A DNA stretch of 64,000 nt from Dictyobacter formicarum. Its GTDB lineage: Bacteria > Chloroflexota > Ktedonobacteria > Ktedonobacterales > Ktedonobacteraceae. This document shows, one piece after another, positions 17,058 through 25,462 of the stretch. The translations under genes were made by a program, and so were the position numbers. Position 1 is the first letter of the stretch, and the number at the start of each line of letters is the position of its first letter. The notes below the pieces were generated by a model that saw only the letters and a program-made list of their open reading frames with translations, did not search any database and was not told the DNA's origin. The stretch covers positions 23,924 through 87,923 of the forward strand of contig NZ_BNJJ01000031.1 of the NCBI RefSeq assembly GCF_016587435.1. The letters run 5' to 3'.

Positions 17058-17740
17058 CTTTATCCTTCTTTCACCAAAATCCTGCCAGTATGCAGGATGT
17101 AAAACGTGCAATTCGTGTTAATCATGTGTTACCAATCTGTTGGCATCCCTTTTTATACGAACCTGGTTTAAGGATGGCTTCAAAATGTTCCATGCTGTAT
17201 AGTTATATGTTTGCCATGTTTAAGATCGATGCCATTGAAGGTGTGCTCAAATGGACTAAAGGGTATTGCGCTGGCGCATATTATCATAGCAATAGGAATG
17301 GGTGCTAGTTAAGAAACACTACTTTCAGCAAGGGTCTAAGCACAGAGGTACCTGTTTGTTGTATTGTCTGAAAAACCCTGGTATTATGCTGTCGGAAGAG
17401 ATAATTTGCAGGAAAAAAAGAGTAATCAGACCATGGAATTATGTAGATACTAAAATTACTCAGATGGATAAGGGTTGTTGAGAAGTAAAGTAATTCTGTA
17501 ATACCACAGTATTGTGAATTACCAGGAAGAAGCGGGGGCTCATTCAAGACTCTGTTGGCGTCTAGTGTAATATAAACATAGAGTTAAACACGACCGCGTG
17601 CTCATCGGTGTAACTATTGAGCATGTGCTTACGTAGTAAAAGGTAGTATGGAGAGCGCGTTTATTCTTGGTGAGACACTGTTTATATAGATTGTCCCATT
17701 GGTAGTATCTGAATTCTATGCTTTGGAGAGGTAACAAGCA
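17058..17740. other. Intergenic spacer of 680 bases
   Basis: It separates the divergent SRPBCC gene and the 66-residue protein gene. Several open frames occur here but none has a ribosome site or recognisable sequence. I see no tRNA, strong hairpin or repeat. Confidence 0.5.
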
Positions 17741-17941
17741 ATGTCAATTGGAACCTTGGAAAACAATTTGAGCCGCGCTCTAGAGCTGCTAGGTGGCTCT
17801 ATTGATCCCGAGATAGTCGAAACGTATCCATCGCTCGAAGCACGTATTTTAGCGCAGGCCCTGGAGAACGTTGAAATTGCTGAACAGCGCTTGCGTGAAA
17901 TCCAGAAGTTAGTTGGCGAGATCGAAGGCGTTCTTGTCTGA
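17741..17941 (+). CDS. Conserved-looking 66-residue coiled-coil protein
   Basis: GGAGAGGT precedes ATG 17741 by 8 bases. The peptide is acidic and largely helical, with heptad-like spacing in residues 30-60 (LEARILAQALENVEIAEQ). It has no membrane segment or cysteine. I do not recognise a family. A strong shared terminator follows at 18146. Ribosome site, composition and terminator support a real gene. Confidence 0.6.
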   Translation: MSIGTLENNLSRALELLGGSIDPEIVETYPSLEARILAQALENVEIAEQRLREIQKLVGEIEGVLV

Positions 17942-18145
17942 CTATATTCAGGCGTTTTTTGTCTAACACACGGCCACTGTGATCTTGATACGTACATACA
18001 TATCCCGTCTCCAAAGTTGGCGCATCCTGTGGGATATGTCCCATACCTGTTCTATACCTGTACAACGGTGTCACTCAAGGTGGTTATGAACGTGCTATCC
18101 TTTGTTGTGTACCCAGAAACTGTGTTATATGAAGAAAAGCCTGAG

Positions 18146-18200
18146 TAAAACGAAAAAGCAGAGCGTTCATATGTAATGAACGCTCTGCTTTTTCGTTTTA
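18146..18200. terminator. Perfect 25-bp bidirectional terminator
   Basis: Arms 18146-18170 and 18176-18200 pair perfectly around ATGTA, with A-rich and T-rich ends. It lies between the 66-residue protein gene and the convergent dus gene. Confidence 0.9.
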
Positions 18201-18232
18201 GGGGATCAGTTTTTGCCGGATCACTCCTGATA

Positions 18233-19441
18233 TTATGCTGTGCAGCTGAGGTCTAGTGAGGAATCATGAACCTCAATGTCTGGGACCTCAATGGGCTGAT
18301 CATCAGTTTCATCAACTTCATTGAGGGCACGTTGAATGATTTCTTCAACCTCGGTCAGGTTATTGATGCGTACCAACTCATTGCGCACACGCTTGGCGCC
18401 AGCGAAGTGCCCCAGGTACCAGCCCATGTGCTTTCGCATTTCAACGTAGTGGTCCTGCCCTTTAATTCTGGCATGTGTGCGGGCATGCTCCAAGGCCATC
18501 AGCAGACGCTCTGCGCGCGTAGGCATGACATCGGGCAGATTCTCGGGTGTGGGCTTGATGCCATCACGCAGCAACTTCCTGAGTAGCTCTTTATTTCTAA
18601 ACAGCCAGGGATTGCCAAAGGTGGCGCGCCCGATTAGAACTCCATTGACGCCAGTGGTGCGAATGCGCTCGGCTGCTTGATAGAGGCTATGGATGTCACC
18701 ATTACCCAGAATAAGCGTATCTGTTTTGCGTACAATCTCGGCGGCGCTAGCGATCGCCTCCCAGTTCGCCTCACCCTTATAGTGCTGTACCAGTGTACGT
18801 CCATGCAGCGAGATAACCGCCGGCTCCAACTCCAGCAACTCTTGCATCCAATCCCTGACCACGATCGAATCATAGCCTAACCGTGTTTTTACCGAGACCG
18901 GTAGCAGGCGGCGCTCGTATACAATTGGCTCTCCCCAGATACGCGCTCGATCCTCATTCATCTGGCGAATGCGACGAATGCGCAACGGATCCATCTCCAG
19001 GTCTTCCAGGGTCTGTCCATTGGCCCAGTCTCGTACACCCTGTTGAGTAGCACGGATAATCGCTTTCGCCGTATCGGGTAAGCGGATCAGGGCTGCGCCC
19101 CCCCCTTTATTAGCAACGGAGCTGGCTGGACAGCCCATATTGATATCAACCCCATCGAAGCCCAGCTCACAGACCACATGAGCCGCTTTATAAAAGTATT
19201 CCGGGCGGCAGCCAAAGATCTGTGCCACCACAGGCCGTTCGGCGGGCGTATAAAGGAAATCATGAAAAATGCGCTCGCTACCCCGCCAGAGCCCTTCCAC
19301 ATTGGTGAACTCGGTCATAACAATATCCGGGCGTCCATGCAGGCCATGCATTGTTCTGCATGGAGCATCCGTCACGCCATCCATGGGAGCCAGTCCAATA
19401 ATAGGTTGTGTTAGTGTATTCCAGAAAGATTTTTGCTTCAT
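18233..19441 (-). CDS. dus: tRNA-dihydrouridine synthase
   Basis: Dus enzymes reduce uridines in the tRNA D-loop with FMN and NADPH. The TIM-barrel opens with IIGLAPMDGVTDAPCR near residue 14. DGVDINMGCPAS near 96 holds the catalytic cysteine. VSVKTRLGYDS near 180, ISLHGRTLVQHYKGEANWE near 211 and NGDIHS/GVLIGRATFGNPWLF near 246-280 follow. A 40-residue insertion around 140-175 (GVRDWANG to RIWGEP) is longer than in DusB and gives the total of 402 residues. The C-terminal tail beyond 375 is acidic. The paralog type (A, B or C) cannot be set by eye. Confidence 0.93.
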   Translation of the reverse strand: MKQKSFWNTLTQPIIGLAPMDGVTDAPCRTMHGLHGRPDIVMTEFTNVEGLWRGSERIFHDFLYTPAERPVVAQIFGCRPEYFYKAAHVVCELGFDGVDINMGCPASSVANKGGGAALIRLPDTAKAIIRATQQGVRDWANGQTLEDLEMDPLRIRRIRQMNEDRARIWGEPIVYERRLLPVSVKTRLGYDSIVVRDWMQELLELEPAVISLHGRTLVQHYKGEANWEAIASAAEIVRKTDTLILGNGDIHSLYQAAERIRTTGVNGVLIGRATFGNPWLFRNKELLRKLLRDGIKPTPENLPDVMPTRAERLLMALEHARTHARIKGQDHYVEMRKHMGWYLGHFAGAKRVRNELVRINNLTEVEEIIQRALNEVDETDDQPIEVPDIEVHDSSLDLSCTA

Positions 19442-19775
19442 CGTTTCATCTACTTTGTTGGTGCAACGCTGAATATAGAAATGTGCGCCACCCTCTTCGC
19501 TATAAGTTCTTGAGATCGTATGTCTTTCTATGATACATGTTTTCCTGGCCAGTGGTCAATCTGTTCTCTGCAAAAGTGCCTGTTAACTGATAGTCCGAAA
19601 AGCCTGCCAGCCACATTGCCCGGCATGAAGGTGGCAGGACGAGATTCTTAGCTTCTACCCTTGCGTTCAGATATTGGAATTTTTCCTTTAACATAAAGAG
19701 CTTGTTATAACGCAGGTAATATTCTTGTACGTATTTTTAAGGTTTGTGAGCGATCTTATATTTAAAACGTTAAAT
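19442..19775. other. Intergenic spacer before the lipoprotein promoter
   Basis: This holds the upstream region of dus on the minus strand. I see no gene or strong hairpin. Confidence 0.5.
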
Positions 19776-19804
19776 TTGCCAGTATAATGGTAGAAAGTTA
19801 TAAT
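19776..19804 (+). promoter_or_regulatory. Promoter of the CHRD-like lipoprotein
   Basis: TTGCCA at 19776-19781 and TATAAT at 19799-19804 are separated by 17 bases. A second TATAAT at 19783-19788 overlaps the spacer. The gene's ATG follows 38 bases downstream after GGGAAAGGAG. Confidence 0.7.
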
Positions 19805-19841
19805 ATGTGCGCAGGAACATAAATATGGGAAAGGAGTCAAA

Positions 19842-20720
19842 ATGCTTACAAAAAAACTTGTTAAGCAAAATTTTATCCATTTTGCCCTGTTGCTGGGAGC
19901 TGTACTTTTGCTGCTTTCGGCATGTGACTCAGGAAATAGCAACCCCCATGGATCTGTCGCGGCGACACCAACCAGCGCTACTGTCAATTCGGCCAGTGCC
20001 ATTATGCGGCACAGCCCATCAGGTACAGCAGAGCTGATGTGGGATCATACTTCTCATGTTCTGACTGTTCACATGGCTTTAACGGGCCTGACACCCCAAA
20101 GTACTCATCCAGCACATATCAATGCAGGAAGCTGTAAAAGTAGCGGCAAACTCGTCTACAATTTGTCGCCCGTCAAAGCCACGCAAATTGGTTTTGCCGA
20201 TGTTATTACGCGCGTTAAAGACGTGACGGGCGGCATTCCTGAGACAGGTTGGTATATTGATGTAAGTAACGGACCAGGTATGAGCACCAGTGCTCAAGCG
20301 ATGCCGATTACCTGCACTAATGTTTTTAATCCAACCGTTTCAACCAAGCTATCACAGAATGTCCAGACGACAATGACAATTTCCCTTGCGCCCAATCAAG
20401 CTGCCAGTGGTGATGCACAACTAACTGTGAACAGTAATAAGCTCACAGTCGCACTAAATTTGAAAGGATTAGCACCAAACTCGAAACACATGGCTCATAT
20501 TCATACGGGGAGTTGTGCAAGTCAGGGAGCGATCAAGTATAATCTCAAACCTGTGATTGCCAATGCTGCCGGTGATGGAACATCTACTACCATTATTCCA
20601 GATATTAGTGCGATCCCGCGCAATGGTTGGTATGTCAACGTTCACCTGGGAGCCTCAGATGTAAAGTCGCAAACAGACAATGACCCATTTGCTTGTGGAG
20701 ATATTACCTCGCTCCACTAA
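19842..20720 (+). CDS. Secreted lipoprotein with two CHRD-like repeats
   Basis: Residues 1-28 form a lipoprotein signal ending in the lipobox LLSAC, so the mature protein should be anchored through a lipid-modified cysteine on the outside of the membrane. Two related modules follow, at about 55-160 and 175-290. Each has a segment like LTGLTPQSTHPAHINAGSC / LKGLAPNSKHMAHIHTGSC and a closing GWYIDV / GWYVNVHLG. This H-x-H-x-G-x-C pattern recalls CHRD domains. Each module has its own cysteine pair. The function is unknown; the duplication is direct from sequence. Confidence 0.8.
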   Translation: MLTKKLVKQNFIHFALLLGAVLLLLSACDSGNSNPHGSVAATPTSATVNSASAIMRHSPSGTAELMWDHTSHVLTVHMALTGLTPQSTHPAHINAGSCKSSGKLVYNLSPVKATQIGFADVITRVKDVTGGIPETGWYIDVSNGPGMSTSAQAMPITCTNVFNPTVSTKLSQNVQTTMTISLAPNQAASGDAQLTVNSNKLTVALNLKGLAPNSKHMAHIHTGSCASQGAIKYNLKPVIANAAGDGTSTTIIPDISAIPRNGWYVNVHLGASDVKSQTDNDPFACGDITSLH

Positions 20721-20742
20721 GCAATTCGTACCCTGCTATCTC

Positions 20743-20786
20743 AAAGGAAGCAAGATCACCGGCCAGTGATTTGCTTCCTTTCTGTT
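20743..20786. terminator. Bidirectional terminator
   Basis: AAAGGAAGCAA..ATCAC pairs with GTGAT.TTGCTTCCTTT with one bulged base. It lies between the lipoprotein gene and the convergent glucosaminidase-like gene. Confidence 0.85.
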
Positions 20787-20788
20787 GG

Positions 20789-21436
20789 TCAGGAAATTTC
20801 TACATATCCATTACGCCAGCGGTTAACCATATATTCAACTGAACTGATGTATTGCTCTTCATTGTTGTTATCGCTATTGGGAGCATAGACCGGGATAATT
20901 TGATCGACGGTAGTCAGGCCCCAGTTTTGAATATACTCTTGTGAGATGAGTCTATACCAGTCTTCAAAGCCTTCTTCCCAGGTATCATATTTGCGATACC
21001 CATGATAGCTAGGATGACCTGGAGTAGAGCGGATATTGCCAAGCGAATGGGTAACACTGGCCACGCCCTGTGTTCCCATCTGACTCTCTTGCATAAAGAA
21101 TGCCAGCGCATAGGCCGGATCGATGTCATATTTGACGCCGTCATCGTAAAGTGCCTGACCTTTGCCATGGGCAGGCGAGTGATAGTGATCGAGCACCGAA
21201 TTGATGAAGCCAGCACTGATAGTAGGTTTCCCGGTGACGTTATAGGGGCCGGCGGATCCGTTTAATCTTGATGCCAGGTGTGGCGTCAAAGTAGAGATAA
21301 GCAGGCTAAGGATGCCGATACCGATTGCTACACTGGCCACAACAACCACTGAGAGCCGAAAGGCAGAAGAAAAAGTCATACGTGGTCGTTTCTTGCGATA
21401 GGTTGCGCGATAGGCCCTTCTTTTTACCCTGGGCAT
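20789..21436 (-). CDS. Membrane-anchored glucosaminidase/lysozyme-like protein
   Basis: The 215-residue protein has a very basic cytoplasmic start, one membrane helix at about 27-50, and an outer domain from 70 on. That domain contains GKGQALYDDGVKYDIDPAYALAFFMQESQMG, where a catalytic Glu would sit in the MQES segment, then LGNIRSTPGH and Y-x-TWEEGFEDWYRLI. These features match glucosaminidase-type (PF01832-like) peptidoglycan hydrolases. It probably acts on the cell wall. AGGAAGGA lies 6 bases before the ATG. Confidence 0.75.
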   Translation of the reverse strand: MPRVKRRAYRATYRKKRPRMTFSSAFRLSVVVVASVAIGIGILSLLISTLTPHLASRLNGSAGPYNVTGKPTISAGFINSVLDHYHSPAHGKGQALYDDGVKYDIDPAYALAFFMQESQMGTQGVASVTHSLGNIRSTPGHPSYHGYRKYDTWEEGFEDWYRLISQEYIQNWGLTTVDQIIPVYAPNSDNNNEEQYISSVEYMVNRWRNGYVEIS

Positions 21437-21877
21437 GTCAATCCTTCCTGGACAGATATATGTATAGAAATTTTTGTATTAATATTTTAATGTATATATC
21501 TCTATTACGATAGAGCATGTGGCGAAGTTGTACTACACTTTTTCCTGGAGTGAGCTTGAGAAGTATACGCTTCGTGCTTGAGGCCCCTGACGGTTAGCGC
21601 CTGTTCGCAAGGAAGCACAATACACTTCCCATGAAGATGGGAGTCAGAGCGCCTCGGGGCCTGAGGAACGCAGTCGTCCCCAATCTCTTTTGAGCTCCGC
21701 AGGAGCGTAGTGTGAGGCGGAGAGACCACGATGGGCGTGGGAATCAGACACACTCTATTAATAGGCAACGCTCCAGGACGAATATAGGCTATAATAAAAG
21801 AGCTGACGAGATATTTATTGTTGAATAGCTCGCTGTATATACATGGACAGGCATTGCTTGGAGAGAGGAACAATTTT
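21437..21877. other. Spacer with palindromic, repeat-like modules
   Basis: The stretch 21545-21745 is GC-richer than its flanks and full of short inverted repeats: CTCCGC...GCGGAG near 21694-21722 and CTTCCCAT...ATGGGAG near 21625-21643. It contains one copy of a 25-base repeat (21568-21592). TATAAT at 21790-21795 is the likely -10 of gcdH. No gene is recognised. Confidence 0.5.
21568..21592 (-). repeat. 25-base dispersed repeat, copy 1
   Basis: On the minus strand it reads CGTCAGGGGCC-T-CAAGCACGA-A-GCG and matches 34857-34881 on the plus strand with two substitutions. Both copies are intergenic. Confidence 0.6.
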
Positions 21878-23089
21878 ATGACTGAACGGCCCCCCGTAGC
21901 TCACCCCCATGGATCTGCACAGGCACCGCTGCCTGCGGCAACCGATTTATATTCGCTTGACACGCTCTTATCTGATGAAGAGCGTATGGTACGTGATACT
22001 GTGCGCAAATTTGTGCGCGAGCGCGTCATGCCTGTGATTGGAGAACATTTTGAGGCGGGTACTTTTCCACGTGAATTGATCCCCGAAATGGCCGAACTCG
22101 GCTTGCTGGGAATGCATTTAGATGGATATGGCTGCGCAGGCTTGAGCGCAGTCTGCTATGGTCTGGCATGCCAGGAGCTGGAGGCGGGCGATAGCGGCAT
22201 TCGCTCGTTTGTTTCCGTGCAGGGCTCACTGGCCATGTTTCCTATTTTTGCCTTTGGCTCAGAAGAACAGAAGCAGCGCTGGTTACCAGCGATGGCTAAA
22301 GGCGAAGTGATCGGCTGCTTTGGCCTCACGGAGCCGGATATTGGTAGTGATGCGGGCAATATGCGCACCACCGCGCGCCGCGATGGCTCCTCTTATGTGC
22401 TTAATGGAAACAAGATGTGGATCACTAATGGTGGCATTGCTGACGTGGCGGTAGTGTGGGCACGCACAGAAGATGGCGTACGCGGCTTCCTGGTCGAACG
22501 TGGCACCCCTGGCTTTACGACTAGTAATATTCACCGCAAACTTTCACTCAGGGCCTCTGTGACCTCTGAGCTACATTTTGAGGACTGCCGAGTTCCGGCT
22601 GAGAATATGCTGCCCAACATCAGAGGCATGCGTGGACCGCTATCCTGTTTAAATGAAGCTCGTTTTGGCATCGCCTGGGGAGCAGTCGGAGCGGCCCGCG
22701 CCTGCTATGAAGTGGCCCTGGATTACGCGAAGACCCGTGAGCAATTTCAGCAGCCCATTGCGCGTTTCCAACTGGTCCAGCAGAAATTGGTGACGATGGC
22801 CACTGAACTGGTTAAGGCGCAGTTGCTGGCCTTGCAACTGGGACGCCTCAAGGACCAGGGGATGCTGCATCCAGTACAGATCTCTGTTGCCAAGCGCAAT
22901 AATGTGCGCGAAGCTTTGCATGCCGCGCGTGAAGCCCGCTCGATCCTGGGAGCCAATGGTATCACGCTCGAATATCCCATCATCCGCCACATGAATAATC
23001 TGGAGTCAGTCTTCACCTATGAAGGCACAGATGATATTCACACCCTGATCATTGGCCAGGCCATCACCGGGGAAAGCGCCTTTTCCTGA
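21878..23089 (+). CDS. gcdH: Glutaryl-CoA dehydrogenase-like acyl-CoA dehydrogenase
   Basis: Acyl-CoA dehydrogenase fold with FAD. Several segments are characteristic of glutaryl-CoA dehydrogenase: MHLDGYGCAGLSAVCYGLACQ-type lid near 80, DSGIRSFVSVQGSLAM near 110, FGLTEPDIGSD near 150, and FEDCRVPAENMLP near 235. The catalytic glutamate lies in TYEGTDDIHTLI near 380. The enzyme oxidises and decarboxylates glutaryl-CoA to crotonyl-CoA in lysine/tryptophan breakdown. I use ATG 21878, preceded by GAGAGGA; the 20 residues upstream from a TTG lack a site. No other pathway gene is adjacent. Confidence 0.88.
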   Translation: MTERPPVAHPHGSAQAPLPAATDLYSLDTLLSDEERMVRDTVRKFVRERVMPVIGEHFEAGTFPRELIPEMAELGLLGMHLDGYGCAGLSAVCYGLACQELEAGDSGIRSFVSVQGSLAMFPIFAFGSEEQKQRWLPAMAKGEVIGCFGLTEPDIGSDAGNMRTTARRDGSSYVLNGNKMWITNGGIADVAVVWARTEDGVRGFLVERGTPGFTTSNIHRKLSLRASVTSELHFEDCRVPAENMLPNIRGMRGPLSCLNEARFGIAWGAVGAARACYEVALDYAKTREQFQQPIARFQLVQQKLVTMATELVKAQLLALQLGRLKDQGMLHPVQISVAKRNNVREALHAAREARSILGANGITLEYPIIRHMNNLESVFTYEGTDDIHTLIIGQAITGESAFS

Positions 23090-23108
23090 GCACCACTGAT
23101 GCTCAAAA

Positions 23109-23165
23109 CGTTTTTATTGAGTGGCGCAAATGCGCAGCGCGCACTTGCGCCACTCAATAAAAACG
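23109..23165. terminator. Perfect 21-bp hairpin between gcdH and the convergent gene
   Basis: Arms 23109-23129 and 23145-23165 pair perfectly. The inner part continues as TGCGC-AGC-GCGCA after one mismatch. A second GC-rich hairpin, GCGGACG...CGTCCGC, follows to 23191. It serves both convergent genes and shares its apex with the hairpins at 15514 and 58646. Confidence 0.8.
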
Positions 23166-23210
23166 GGCGGACGCATGCGCGCCCGTCCGCAAGGGGAAGT
23201 GTTGCCTCTC

Positions 23211-23951
23211 TTATTTACTACAGGCTGGCACAGGCTGGCCAGGACCCATATTATTGCTATAGTCGGTAACTTTCCAGCTGCCGTCATCTTGATCTTGTTG
23301 CAAGGTAATCTGCAGTTTATAAGGAACCGTGGTGTTATCCTTGGTGCGCTTAATGGTATAAAAATAGATCTGGCTATTATCTTGAACCTGCGCGCTATTC
23401 TCTACTTCATTGTAATCCTGTACAGGCCCATAGCAAGTATCGAGGACTTGAGCCTGTTTGATAAATTGGTCTTGTGATATCCGAATAGTAATAGCTGGTC
23501 CGAGATCTTTATATGCCTGAGCATAATTTTTTGAGTTCAAGGCACTCAAGAAATCTGTTGCTGTCGTGCTTGCCGGGGCACTGGCAAACATGCCGGATGC
23601 TAGCAAATATCCAACCACACCGGCCACGATAGCTAAAACAAGAAAAACACCACCGAACATTAAAATACGCTTGCGCAGCTTCTGGGGTGGTGGCTCCTGG
23701 TGAGTAGGACGTGGCACACGAGTCATCTCGGGAGGAGTATCTACCCGTGCCATCCCCGCCGGGCGTTTAGGAATCGCCCTCTGTTCGGTAGTCTTCTGTG
23801 AGATCACCTGCTGAATTGCCTGGTGCTTGCTGGTGCCCTCATTAGGATTGCGCAGGACCGCGCGCTGTTTACTTGTCCCATTGAGAGAGGGAAGTCCTTG
23901 AGTTGATGGTTTTTCAAACGATCCACTCTCCTGATTCTCTCGTCCTTGCAT
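23211..23951 (-). CDS. Membrane-anchored protein with NTF2/DUF4878-like outer domain
   Basis: The 246-residue protein has a polar, Gln/Thr/Pro-rich cytoplasmic part (1-95), a membrane helix at about 97-120, and an outer domain with ATDFLSALNSKNYAQAYKDL, ending in a beta-sheet region with WKVTDYS. This pattern recalls the DUF4878/NTF2-like fold of small secreted proteins. Two cysteines (VLDTCYG and the C-terminal PACSK) could pair. GAGGAGG before ATG 23951 decides the start; the frame is open 15 codons further up. The function is unknown. Confidence 0.65.
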   Translation of the reverse strand: MQGRENQESGSFEKPSTQGLPSLNGTSKQRAVLRNPNEGTSKHQAIQQVISQKTTEQRAIPKRPAGMARVDTPPEMTRVPRPTHQEPPPQKLRKRILMFGGVFLVLAIVAGVVGYLLASGMFASAPASTTATDFLSALNSKNYAQAYKDLGPAITIRISQDQFIKQAQVLDTCYGPVQDYNEVENSAQVQDNSQIYFYTIKRTKDNTTVPYKLQITLQQDQDDGSWKVTDYSNNMGPGQPVPACSK

Positions 23952-24220
23952 GCTTGTCCTCCTCATAAGTTGCAATATTCTGCTCTGATGTGTCATAGGC
24001 TAGCGGCTGCAATACTGCATAAATAGCAAGCACTGCCTGGGCTGACCGCACATTACTTTCTATTTTTAGAGTGCTTAATCCGCACTGCATGCTTTACTTA
24101 TGGAAATAGGCAGAGTAAATCTTCTTTCTTTAGTTTACTCCACAATCCAATAAACCTGTTTTACTATAAAGGCTCTAATTTCCACTGTCAACAAGATGTA
24201 CTTAGGTGCTAGGAAATCGG
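23952..24220. other. Intergenic spacer
   Basis: This is the upstream region of the 23951 gene, AT-rich near 24050-24190. I see no gene. The polysaccharide operon's terminator closes it. Confidence 0.5.
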
Positions 24221-24271
24221 GCAAAAAAACAGGCTGCAAATGGCCTGGCCACTCATAGCCTGTTTTTTTGC
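24221..24271 (-). terminator. Terminator of the polysaccharide operon
   Basis: GCAAAAAAACAGGCT (24221-24235) pairs perfectly with AGCCTGTTTTTTTGC (24257-24271). It lies downstream of the last glycosyltransferase gene. Confidence 0.8.
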
Positions 24272-24331
24272 TCGCTCGTTATAAGCTAGTATGTACAGTT
24301 TTTCTGACAATGGTAAACGAGCAGGAAGCGT

Positions 24332-25459
24332 TTAATACTTATTGGTTGAGAGTGCCGGTGTCGCTTTGTTTTCTTGCATCTTGGCTTCGATGAACTGGAG
24401 GATACGCCGACTAAAGCGCGAGTTATCAAATTCGAGCGCATGGTTATGAATAACTAGTGGATCAAAGCGGCGCTCGTCAAATGTTGCCAGGACGTTTACC
24501 AGGCTCTCTACGGTTTGCTCCTGGAAAAAGACACCGGTCACGCCATCAATGATCGAAGCCAGGGCGCCCCCGGCTCCGTAGGCGATAATAGGACGGCCGC
24601 AGGCCTGGGCCTCCAGAGGCGTAATACCAAAGTCTTCCTCGCCGGGAAAGAGGAAGGCGCGGCAATGCTGGAAGTAATAGATGACCTCTTCGTCCGAGAG
24701 GTGGCCCATAAATCGAATGGTGGGACCTGCTAACTTCTTTAATCGTTCCTCATCGCGGCCTCTGCCAATGATGACCAGTGGTAGCTGGAGACGATTGCAG
24801 GCCTGGATCGCCAGGTCCAGCTTCTTGTAAGGGATAAGGCGGCTGACGGCCAGAAAATAGTCTCCTGGTAGCATATCAGGCTCAAATGGAAAGCGTTTCG
24901 TATCAACCGGTGGTGGGATATAGGCGGCCTCGCGCCGATAATATTTGCGAATGCGCTCAGCGATAGTGGGTGAATTAGCAATAAAATGATCTACCCGCTG
25001 TGCACTGATCTGATCCCAGACGCGCAGTCCCGTGATCATAAATGGCAGCACGCCACGGGCCACTTTTCCCAAATGTTCACGCTCAACATATTCTTGATAG
25101 TTCCAGCACCAGCGCATAGGAGTGTGACAATAGCAGATGTGCATCGTTTCTGGCCGTGTAATGACCCCTTTGCCAAAGGCGCTCGAACTGCTCAGCACCA
25201 GATCGTAACCGCGTAGATCCAGGTTCTCCATCGCGAATGGATAGAGTGGCAGGTAGGGTTGATGATGTTTCGTCACCAGGGGCAATTTTTGCATAAAAGA
25301 CGTGCGAATATCCATTTTTTGGAATATAGGATCGACACGTTTAGGATCATAGATTGAAGTATAGAGAGGCGCGTCTGGAAAAATCTCATGGAACGCCAGT
25401 ACTACACGCTCAGCCCCTCCCATTTGGTTAAGGTAATCATGCACTAATGCTACTTTCAC
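24332..25459 (-). CDS. GT4 glycosyltransferase of a surface polysaccharide operon
   Basis: A 375-residue GT-B enzyme with a GTG start. The N-terminal domain has VHDYLNQMGGAERVVLAFHEIFPDAP, typical of WbaZ/mannosyltransferase-like GT4 proteins, and CYCHTPMRWCW near 108. The C-terminal domain has FLAVSRLIPYKKLDLAI near 205 and FPGEEDFGITPLEAQACGRPII near 273 with the E-x7-E pair. It likely adds a sugar to a lipid-linked glycan on the cytoplasmic face. It starts 3 bases after the phosphotransferase stop, so translation is coupled: the GAGGAG site overlaps the end of that gene. Confidence 0.9.
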   Translation of the reverse strand: MKVALVHDYLNQMGGAERVVLAFHEIFPDAPLYTSIYDPKRVDPIFQKMDIRTSFMQKLPLVTKHHQPYLPLYPFAMENLDLRGYDLVLSSSSAFGKGVITRPETMHICYCHTPMRWCWNYQEYVEREHLGKVARGVLPFMITGLRVWDQISAQRVDHFIANSPTIAERIRKYYRREAAYIPPPVDTKRFPFEPDMLPGDYFLAVSRLIPYKKLDLAIQACNRLQLPLVIIGRGRDEERLKKLAGPTIRFMGHLSDEEVIYYFQHCRAFLFPGEEDFGITPLEAQACGRPIIAYGAGGALASIIDGVTGVFFQEQTVESLVNVLATFDERRFDPLVIHNHALEFDNSRFSRRILQFIEAKMQENKATPALSTNKY

Positions 25460-25462
25460 TGT

